5,010 nucleotides of DNA from Bacteroidales bacterium (GTDB lineage Bacteria; Bacteroidota; Bacteroidia; Bacteroidales; JALTDM01). The notes under the pieces were generated by a model. The model was not told the origin of the DNA. It searched no databases and saw only the letters and a list, made by a program, of their open reading frames with translations. A program made the translations under genes and the position numbers. Shown here one piece after another: positions 1 to 5,010 of the stretch (position 1 is its first letter; the number at the start of each line of letters is the position of its first letter). The stretch lies in the NCBI GenBank assembly GCA_026996635.1, contig JALWKH010000168.1, forward strand, positions 1 to 5,010, read 5' to 3'.

Positions 1-910
1 AATATTTGGCAATATCTGCATTCAAATCAACAATTGAAGCACCTATAAATGCACGTTGAACTTTGCCGTATTTAATTAAGTCTGCAACAACCTTTTTTAC
101 AATATTTACAGGTATTGCAAAAGAATAACCTGTGTACGATCCTGTGTTTGAAGCTATTGCAGCGTTTATTCCTACAAGCTCACCTTTTGTGTTAACCAGC
201 GCTCCTCCACTATTTCCCGGATTAACTGCTGCATCTGTTTGTATGTACGCTTCTATACCGAATCTTGACATCAAACTCAAACTCCTTGCTTTGGCACTTA
301 CGATACCTGCAGTTACCGTTGAAGTAAGATTAAACGGATTGCCTACTGCCAATACCCATTCACCTACTTTCAATTTGTCGGAATCACCATATTCCAAGAA
401 TGGTAAATCATTTGCATCTATCTTCAAAAGCGCTAAATCTGTCATTTTGTCAACACCGACAACTTTAGCTTTGAATTTCCTTTTATCATTAAGTGTTACT
501 TCAATTATACTTGCGTTTCTTATTACATGATAATTGGTTACGATATATCCGTTTGGAGAAACTATTACACCTGATCCTGAACTTAAAGGCACGGTTTGCT
601 GATACCTGCGTGGTTGCACTCCGAAAAAGAAGTCATATATAGGGTTGCTCATATATTCTTCGGTAAATTTGGTCTTAATATGCACAACTGCGTGAACGGT
701 TTTTGCCGCAGCTTCGGTAAAATCAGGCAATGACGATTCTCCGAAAGATACATATTTTACAGCACCGTTATTCCCTTGTGCAAGCCGGGATGTCAATATT
801 TCATTCAAAATTTGTTTATCCGGGCTGAAAAAATGAAAATATGCGGCAATTGACACAAAACCTCCCAAAACTGCCGAGAAAAACACCAATACAATTGTTT
901 TCTTTTTCAT
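1..910 (-). CDS. degP: DegP/HtrA-type periplasmic serine protease, N-terminal part (3' end outside window)
   Basis: This is a trypsin-like serine endopeptidase of the DegP/DegQ (HtrA, peptidase S1C) family, which degrades and in some members refolds misfolded proteins in the periplasm. The 303 residues visible start with MKKK and a hydrophobic stretch to about residue 28, a signal peptide or membrane anchor. The protease domain follows. It has SGSGVIVSPNGYIVTN (111-126), catalytic His128 in TNYHVI, Asp158 in TDLALLKID and Ser234 in NPGNSGG, so the triad is complete. The segment PDFTEAAAKTVHAVVHIKT (62-80) and a DFFFG motif near 93 are typical of Bacteroidota homologues. From about residue 284 (VQRAFIG) the first PDZ domain begins and is cut by the window edge; family members usually run to about 450-500 residues. 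The ATG at 910 places the signal segment at the very N-terminus. The gene is divergent from dapF. The His motif has Tyr where Asn or Ala is commoner. DegP and DegQ cannot be separated from this fragment. Confidence 0.95.
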   Translation of the reverse strand, partial: MKKKTIVLVFFSAVLGGFVSIAAYFHFFSPDKQILNEILTSRLAQGNNGAVKYVSFGESSLPDFTEAAAKTVHAVVHIKTKFTEEYMSNPIYDFFFGVQPRRYQQTVPLSSGSGVIVSPNGYIVTNYHVIRNASIIEVTLNDKRKFKAKVVGVDKMTDLALLKIDANDLPFLEYGDSDKLKVGEWVLAVGNPFNLTSTVTAGIVSAKARSLSLMSRFGIEAYIQTDAAVNPGNSGGALVNTKGELVGINAAIASNTGSYTGYSFAIPVNIVKKVVADLIKYGKVQRAFIGASIVDLNADIAKY

Positions 911-971
911 AATAACTGTTTTTTTACAATCAAACGACTTGATTTTGCAATTATTGTATCTTGCTTTTTAC

Positions 972-989
972 AAATTTTGTGCAAAATTT
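972..989. repeat. Perfect 18-bp palindrome, possible operator
   Basis: The arms AAATTTTG (972-979) and CAAAATTT (982-989) are exact reverse complements around a TG spacer. The centre lies about 70 bp from the degP start codon and about 52 bp upstream of the dapF -7 element, a plausible place for a dimeric regulator or an activator site. The alternative is chance, because AT-rich sequence makes such palindromes easily. No regulator is identified. Confidence 0.35.
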
Positions 990-1031
990 TAGCTGTTTTT
1001 GGTAACCTAAACCGCTTCCGGCAAAATATTT

Positions 1032-1039
1032 TATTTTTG
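1032..1039 (+). promoter_or_regulatory. Probable -7 promoter element of dapF
   Basis: TATTTTTG fits the Bacteroidota primary sigma factor -7 consensus TAnnTTTG exactly. No clear -33 TTG lies at the usual distance upstream. Transcription would begin near 1045, leaving a leader of only about 10 nt before the dapF ATG. If correct, this also rules out translation from the upstream in-frame TTG at 977. The match is short and the surroundings are T-rich, so this is a moderate call. Confidence 0.45.
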
Positions 1040-1054
1040 CAGGAAAATTCTGTT

Positions 1055-1825
1055 ATGAAACTACACTTCTACAAATATCACGGTGCGGGCAATGATTTTA
1101 TTATCATAAACAACCATGACAGAAAAATTAATTTGTCACAAAAACAAATAAACTTCCTGTGTGACAGGCATTTTGGTATTGGTGCAGATGGTTTTATGGA
1201 GTTACTGCCTTCGGGAAAGTATGACTTTGCAATGAAGTATTACAATTCCGACGGTGTGGAAGGAACAATGTGCGGAAACGGTGGCAGGTGTATTGTGGCA
1301 TTTGCAAAGGAAACAGGCTTAATAGGCACTACTACGGAATTTGAAGCAATAGACGGCATTCATAAAGCAATACTTCATGGCGACAATGATATTGAATTGA
1401 AAATGAATGATGTAACCACATACGATGTAAACGAAGATAAATTTATTGCAGATACAGGTTCGCCACACATTGTGATTTTCACTGAGAATTTAGATGACAT
1501 TGATGTGGTTACCGAAGGCAGAAAAATAAGGTATTCCGATGAATTTCCGGAAGGCATAAATGTAAACTTTGTGGAAATAAGAAACGGACAAATTTTTATG
1601 AGAACTTATGAACGCGGCGTAGAAGACGAAACACTTGCCTGCGGAACGGGAACAGTTGCAACTGCCCTTGCTGCAAATGTTTTGCTTGGAATAGATTCCC
1701 CTGTAAACATAACAGCACGCGGCGGCAAACTTTCCGTGAAATTCAATAAAATAAAAAACATTTTTACTGATATTTGGTTGCGGGGACCCGCCACCTTTGT
1801 TTTCGAAGGCGAGATAACACTATAA
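1055..1825 (+). CDS. dapF: Diaminopimelate epimerase DapF
   Basis: DapF interconverts LL- and meso-diaminopimelate in the cytoplasm without a cofactor, supplying meso-DAP for peptidoglycan cross-links and for lysine. The 256-residue product has the usual family length. It opens with the hallmark KYHGAGNDF (7-15). The first catalytic cysteine is Cys73 in TMCGNGGRC (71-79) and the second is Cys196 in ACGTGT (195-200); these form the two-base thiol/thiolate pair. GIGADG (41-46) and GSPHIV (135-140) are also conserved family blocks, and the C-terminus has WLRGPATFVFEG (241-252). The ATG at 1055 is chosen because the protein then begins just before the GAGNDF block as in other DapF proteins. An in-frame TTG at 977 would add 26 residues of unrelated sequence. 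AGGA at 1041-1044 is a weak, distant ribosome-binding candidate. The next gene is convergent, so dapF is probably monocistronic here. All key residues are present. Confidence 0.98.
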   Translation: MKLHFYKYHGAGNDFIIINNHDRKINLSQKQINFLCDRHFGIGADGFMELLPSGKYDFAMKYYNSDGVEGTMCGNGGRCIVAFAKETGLIGTTTEFEAIDGIHKAILHGDNDIELKMNDVTTYDVNEDKFIADTGSPHIVIFTENLDDIDVVTEGRKIRYSDEFPEGINVNFVEIRNGQIFMRTYERGVEDETLACGTGTVATALAANVLLGIDSPVNITARGGKLSVKFNKIKNIFTDIWLRGPATFVFEGEITL

Positions 1826-1844
1826 TTAATGGAAATAACCAAAA
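1826..1844. other. 19-bp convergent intergenic gap, no terminator seen
   Basis: The dapF stop (TAA) and the repeat-protein stop (TAG on the minus strand) face each other across 19 bp of AT-rich sequence. No hairpin with a T-tract is visible for either direction, so the two transcripts probably overlap at their 3' ends or end by another mechanism. Confidence 0.5.
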
Positions 1845-3149
1845 CTACTTACTTATTTTATTTATCCAATAATCAAAGTTACCGTGATTTTTTAATGTAT
1901 TTCCGTGATTTGAGTTTGAATATCCGGCAATTACAAATCCTCCGTCCTGTGTTTGAAAAATGGAATTAGCATAGTCATCTTCACTTCCACCCAATGATTT
2001 TTGCCACTTTATTTTACCTTTTTCATCTAATTTTACTATCCAACAGTCTGAATATCCATGATTATCTGAAACATATCCATCACTAGAGTTAGAATATCCG
2101 GCTATAATATAGTTACCTTGTTTACTTTGGACTAACGAAAAAGCATCATCTTCTCCACTCCCTCCCAAAGACTTTTGCCACAAGATATTACCGGCATTGT
2201 CTAATTTCACTATCCAATAATCCGAATCACCATGATTATCTTTTACATCCCCATCATCAGAATAGGTATAACCTGCAATTACATAACTGCTGTCAACCGT
2301 TTGAATAATACAATATGCTTGGTCTTCTCCACTACCACCCGGTGATTTCTGCCACCGGATATTACCAGATGCGTCCAATTTTACAATCCAATAGTCGGAT
2401 TCGCCATGATTACCGGATACATCTCCGTCGTTGGAGTAAGACCAGCCGGCAAAAATATATCCGCCATCGGAAGTTTGGATAATTGAATTTGCATAGTCGT
2501 CACCGCTTCCACCCAATGTTTTTTGCCACTTAATGTCACCTTTGGAGTCCAATTTTACTATCCAACAGTCAGCATTTCCATGATTACCGGATACATCTCC
2601 GTCGTTGGAATCAGTGTAACCTGCCACAACATAACCTCCGTCAATAGTTTGAACAATGGAATAAGCATATTCCTCTTTACTTCCGCCTAAAGACTTTTGC
2701 CATTGAATCTTACCTTCGGAATCTAACTTTACTACCCAAAAATCTGCATCTCCATGATTTCCCGACACATCACCATCGTTAGAATAAGAATACCCGGCTA
2801 CGGCATATCCACCATCTTTTGTAAAAATAATCGAAAAAGCAATATCATCTTTACTTCCACCTAAAGATTTTTGCCACTGCATATTACCGGCAAAATCTAA
2901 CTTTACAATCCAATAATCCGAATTATTGTAATCTGTACTCTTATGGTGTTTTGCAATGTCTCCATCGTCCGAATAAGAATATCCTGCAACAACATATCCG
3001 CCATCACCGGATTGAATAATGGAAAAAGCCTCATCTTCATTATTGCCCCCTATTAGCTTTTGCCATTCAATAGTTTGTGAAACTGCGACAAAATTTGACA
3101 ACACCATTGCAGCAAAAAGTATGACTTTTGAAATCAAATTTTTTTTCAT
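1845..3149 (-). CDS. Secreted seven-repeat protein, probable seven-bladed beta-propeller
   Basis: Function is unknown. The 434-residue product begins with a Sec-type signal peptide: MKKN, a hydrophobic core, and a likely cut after AVSQ at about residue 25. There is no lipobox cysteine, so export to the periplasm or beyond is likely. The rest is seven tandem repeats of about 58 residues with the pattern WQKSLGGS, an acidic pair, SIIQT.DGGYVVAGYS, NDGDVSGNHG and YWIVKLD..G. Repeat 1 carries five extra residues near its NHG region and repeat 7 is slightly short. Seven blade-like units suggest a closed propeller (inference). Similar repeats are common in surface or secreted Bacteroidota proteins, often with a C-terminal type IX sorting domain; here the chain ends inside repeat 7 (YWINKISK) and none is seen. 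The start is ATG at 3149 or the adjacent ATG at 3152. An upstream ATG at 3197 would bury the signal peptide behind 16 charged residues and overlap ispG. It lies about 20 nt after ispG. Confidence 0.92.
   Translation of the reverse strand: MKKNLISKVILFAAMVLSNFVAVSQTIEWQKLIGGNNEDEAFSIIQSGDGGYVVAGYSYSDDGDIAKHHKSTDYNNSDYWIVKLDFAGNMQWQKSLGGSKDDIAFSIIFTKDGGYAVAGYSYSNDGDVSGNHGDADFWVVKLDSEGKIQWQKSLGGSKEEYAYSIVQTIDGGYVVAGYTDSNDGDVSGNHGNADCWIVKLDSKGDIKWQKTLGGSGDDYANSIIQTSDGGYIFAGWSYSNDGDVSGNHGESDYWIVKLDASGNIRWQKSPGGSGEDQAYCIIQTVDSSYVIAGYTYSDDGDVKDNHGDSDYWIVKLDNAGNILWQKSLGGSGEDDAFSLVQSKQGNYIIAGYSNSSDGYVSDNHGYSDCWIVKLDEKGKIKWQKSLGGSEDDYANSIFQTQDGGFVIAGYSNSNHGNTLKNHGNFDYWINKISK
1848..3071 (-). repeat. Seven in-frame tandem repeats, period 174 bp
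   Basis: In minus-strand order the units are 3071-2883 (63 codons), 2882-2709, 2708-2535, 2534-2361, 2360-2187, 2186-2013 (58 codons each) and 2012-1848 (55 codons). The five middle units have exactly the same length. The period is conserved at DNA level, most obviously in the recurring TTTTGCCA block that encodes the start of each unit (WQK). Units 3 and 4 share an exact 32-bp block (2578-2609 and 2404-2435) offset by one period. The array is the coding sequence of the propeller-like protein, not a separate element. Confidence 0.93.
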
Positions 3150-3171
3150 CATAATTTTAGAAACAGTAAAT

Positions 3172-4908
3172 TCATTCTCTTTTTCTGTCTTCCTCAATCA
3201 ATTTAAGCAATTCTTCTACTGCATTTTCTTCGGGAATGTCTTTTTTTATCAATTCCCTGTTTCTATACAGCGAGATCTTTCCGGGAGAAGTGCCTACATA
3301 TCCGTAGTCGGCATCCGCCATTTCGCCTAGACCGTTTACAATACACCCCATTACGGCTATTTTCACACCTTTCAGATGTTTGGTTTTCGCTTCAATCTTT
3401 TTGGTAGTCTGTTCAATGTCAAAAAGCGTTCTGCCACACGAAGGACAAGCAATATATTCGGTAAAATTTATTCTGTCGCCCGTCGCTTGCAAAATCTTGA
3501 ACGCAACTTTGGTAATTTCCGATGGCGAAAAATTGTGGTTACTAATCATAATGCCGTTTCCGTAACCGTTTATGAATGAATACGACATATCTATCGCCGC
3601 TTTTATGTAAAACCCTTCGTAGTCCGCATCTTCATAATTCCTTGCAAACACCACAGGAGTTTCAATGCCGAATTTGTCAAGAATTTTATACAACTTCTGC
3701 TGCTGCTCTATCGGGTTTTCACTTCCCATTAGCAAAATTGTAACTGTTCTGCTGTCTGCTTTTAATTTGGCAGCAAGGTTAAAATCAAGGTCGTTTATAT
3801 TGATAACCAAAAACTTATCCTGCCCGGTAATTTCATAATTTTCTTTCCTGTACGCATCGTAAGCTTCACCTGTTTTGTAATTTTCCACTTTAAATTCATT
3901 GTCAACCACTTTCAGCAGAAAATCCGGCTCAAGGTCTTTTTCAAAAGCAGGTTTTTCGCCACCATTTACAAAATAAAAAACTGTGGGTTTATTATTCCCG
4001 CCAATTCCGAGAATTTCCTTCGTGCTTTTCTTTTCGTAACTCACAGGCGAGTAATACGACGGCAATACCGAACTTTCGAGCAATTGCGTTGCATAATCCA
4101 AGATAATCCTAGCAGGTCTAACTTCGTCTTGCGGCGGTTCCGTAAGTGATACCCTGATGGTATCGCCAATACCTTCTGCAAGCAAGACTCCAATCCCCAC
4201 AGCTGATTTTATCCTGCCATCCATTCCGTAACCTGCTTCAGTTACGCCGAGATGCAAAGGATAATAAATGCCTCTTTCCTTAAACTTCCTCACAATCAGT
4301 CTGTTGGCATAAACAACGACTTTCGGCTTTGTAGCCTTAAGCGATACAATCACATTGTCAAAACCAAACTCTTGCAGTATGTCCAAATACTCAAGTGCAG
4401 AATTTACCATACCTTCCTCTGTATCGCCGTATTTTTCCAGCATTCTTTCCGACAGCGATCCATGGTTTACACCAACACGCAAGGCTTTACCTTCCTTCTT
4501 CAGCAGCGACACAAGCGGTTCAAGTTGCTGCTTAATGTGGCTTTTTATGTCTTTTATGTGGCGAGCTTCGGCATAATTGCCCGGATTTATCCTTATTTTG
4601 TCAAAAATTGCAGCTGCTTTTACGGCAACTTTCGGTGAAAAGTGAATATCTGCAATTAGCGGTATTGCCGAATAACCTGTTTTATCAAGTTTTTGCTTAA
4701 TTATTTCCACATTTTTCAAGTCGGCAGCGGTAGGAAGTGTAAGACGAACAAGTTTTGCACCCGCTTGGTAAATGGTGAGAATTTGATCGTATGTTTTTTC
4801 GGTATCTTTATTGTAAGTGTTTGTCATTGATTGAATTGCAACGGGATTTTCGCCACCGATTTTTATTTTTCCCGCAACATCAACTTCTATGGTTTTTATC
4901 CGTTCCAT
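3172..4908 (-). CDS. ispG: 4-hydroxy-3-methylbut-2-enyl diphosphate synthase IspG (GcpE), long form
   Basis: IspG catalyses the penultimate MEP-pathway step: reductive ring opening of methylerythritol cyclodiphosphate to HMBPP in the cytoplasm, with a [4Fe-4S] cluster. The 578 residues are far longer than the roughly 370 of E. coli IspG and match the three-domain form of Bacteroidota, Chlamydiae and plants. The TIM barrel spans about 1-275, with IQSMTNT (25-31), DIHF (87-90), RINPGNY (106-112), GVNHGSLSER (146-155), HLGVTEAG (219-226) and GIGDTIRVSLTEPP (246-259). A poorly conserved insert domain occupies about 280-475. The C-terminal cluster domain has ligands Cys488 and Cys491 (CPSC), Cys522 (MGCIVNG) and Glu529, then ADADYGYVG. 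Residue 527, in the normally near-invariant NGPGE motif, is Leu. The ATG at 4908 gives the expected N-terminus; a -7-like element lies 20 bp upstream. It may be co-transcribed with the repeat-protein gene downstream. Confidence 0.98.
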   Translation of the reverse strand: MERIKTIEVDVAGKIKIGGENPVAIQSMTNTYNKDTEKTYDQILTIYQAGAKLVRLTLPTAADLKNVEIIKQKLDKTGYSAIPLIADIHFSPKVAVKAAAIFDKIRINPGNYAEARHIKDIKSHIKQQLEPLVSLLKKEGKALRVGVNHGSLSERMLEKYGDTEEGMVNSALEYLDILQEFGFDNVIVSLKATKPKVVVYANRLIVRKFKERGIYYPLHLGVTEAGYGMDGRIKSAVGIGVLLAEGIGDTIRVSLTEPPQDEVRPARIILDYATQLLESSVLPSYYSPVSYEKKSTKEILGIGGNNKPTVFYFVNGGEKPAFEKDLEPDFLLKVVDNEFKVENYKTGEAYDAYRKENYEITGQDKFLVININDLDFNLAAKLKADSRTVTILLMGSENPIEQQQKLYKILDKFGIETPVVFARNYEDADYEGFYIKAAIDMSYSFINGYGNGIMISNHNFSPSEITKVAFKILQATGDRINFTEYIACPSCGRTLFDIEQTTKKIEAKTKHLKGVKIAVMGCIVNGLGEMADADYGYVGTSPGKISLYRNRELIKKDIPEENAVEELLKLIEEDRKRE

Positions 4909-4928
4909 ATCGAGAAAGTAATTTTTGC

Positions 4929-4936
4929 CAAAGTTA
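4929..4936 (-). promoter_or_regulatory. Probable -7 promoter element of ispG
   Basis: Read on the minus strand, TAACTTTG matches the Bacteroidota -7 consensus TAnnTTTG exactly. It ends 20 bp before the ispG ATG, so the leader would be about 15 nt. No clear TTG is seen at the -33 position. This promoter could also serve the repeat-protein gene downstream of ispG. Confidence 0.5.
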
Positions 4937-4945
4937 ATTAAAATA

Positions 4946-4958
4946 AAGGTATTACCTT
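4946..4958. repeat. Small palindrome upstream of the ispG -7 element
   Basis: AAGGTA (4946-4951) and TACCTT (4953-4958) are exact reverse complements around one T. The site sits in the spacer between the -7 element and where a -33 element would be, so a bound protein would block initiation. With six-base arms, chance is a serious alternative. Confidence 0.25.
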
Positions 4959-5010
4959 ATTGTTGCATTTTTCATTTGTTAATCAAATGGGTTTTAGCGC
5001 GGTTTTGATT

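Larger units (their letters stand above)
911..1054. promoter_or_regulatory. Divergent intergenic region between degP and dapF
   Basis: This 144-bp AT-rich region separates two divergent genes and must hold both promoters unless one gene is transcribed from elsewhere. A -7-like element is visible for dapF, and an 18-bp palindrome lies near the middle. For degP I found no good TAnnTTTG element on the minus strand; the nearest candidates have one or more mismatches in the TA positions. No RNA gene or small ORF is supported here. Confidence 0.6.
4909..5010. other. ispG upstream region to window edge
   Basis: This is AT-rich non-coding sequence as far as can be seen. Besides the -7 element and the small palindrome, there is a short inverted repeat ATTTG/CAAAT (4974-4978 and 4984-4988). 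A plus-strand ATG at 4987 stays open for only eight codons before the window ends, too little to call a divergent gene. Confidence 0.4.

Noticed and set aside
132..530. Plus-strand open frame of 132 codons
   Set aside because: It is antisense to the conserved protease domain of the degP gene, including the catalytic residues, and resembles no known protein.
977..1054. Upstream in-frame TTG start that would lengthen DapF by 26 residues
   Set aside because: The extension has no DapF similarity, would start inside the palindrome, and lies upstream of the predicted -7 element. The ATG at 1055 matches the family N-terminus.
1776..1804. GC-rich hairpin (GGTTGCGGG / CCCGCCACC, one mismatch) followed by TTTGTTTT, resembling an intrinsic terminator near the end of dapF
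   Set aside because: It lies inside the dapF coding region about 20 nt before the stop, so termination there would truncate the mRNA. The stem encodes the conserved WLRGPAT segment, which explains the bases. The loop would be only 2-4 nt, and on the minus strand no T-tract follows.
1848..3071. Regular direct repeats that could be mistaken for a CRISPR array or satellite
   Set aside because: The 174-bp period is a whole number of codons, the reading frame is open throughout, and the repeats vary as protein repeats do. There are no short repeat-spacer units.
3150..3197. Upstream ATG at 3197 for the repeat protein, overlapping the end of ispG
   Set aside because: It would place a charged 16-residue segment before an otherwise good signal peptide. 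The ATG pair at 3152/3149 is the better start.
4252..4638. Plus-strand open frame of 128 codons
   Set aside because: It is antisense to the conserved TIM-barrel part of ispG, so it is a shadow of that gene.
4987..5010. Possible start of a divergent plus-strand gene at the window edge
   Set aside because: Only eight codons are visible, there is no exact promoter match, and nothing recognisable is encoded.

Overview
The window looks like chromosomal DNA from a member of the Bacteroidota, probably close to Bacteroidales. Four things point that way: AT-rich sequence, start sites without clear Shine-Dalgarno sites, TAnnTTTG-type -7 promoter elements in front of two genes, and a long IspG with an extra internal domain. 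No RNA genes, insertion sequences, CRISPR arrays or attachment sites were seen.

Layout. (1) Positions 1-910, minus strand: the N-terminal 303 residues of a DegP/HtrA-type serine protease, cut by the window edge as its first PDZ domain begins. (2) Positions 911-1054: a 144-bp divergent intergenic region with a perfect 18-bp palindrome (972-989) and a likely -7 element for dapF. (3) Positions 1055-1825, plus strand: dapF, diaminopimelate epimerase, complete with both catalytic cysteines. (4) Positions 1845-3149/3152, minus strand: a secreted protein made of a signal peptide and seven repeats of about 58 residues, most simply read as a seven-bladed beta-propeller. It converges on dapF with 19 bp between the stop codons. 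(5) Positions 3172-4908, minus strand: ispG (gcpE), the [4Fe-4S] enzyme of the MEP isoprenoid pathway, ending about 20 nt before the propeller gene on the same strand. (6) Positions 4909-5010: the ispG upstream region, with a -7 element and a small palindrome.

Three genes are housekeeping: envelope protein quality control, lysine/peptidoglycan precursor synthesis and isoprenoid precursor synthesis. They share no single pathway, although two feed cell-envelope construction (meso-DAP, and isoprenoid carrier lipids). The repeat protein is the accessory element and the least understood gene here. It may be co-transcribed with ispG, but nothing indicates a functional link.

I found no convincing new multi-gene system. 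The points most worth a second look are the seven-repeat protein without a recognisable C-terminal sorting domain, the 32-bp identity between two of its repeats, a Pro-to-Leu change next to an iron-sulfur ligand in IspG, and the palindrome between degP and dapF.
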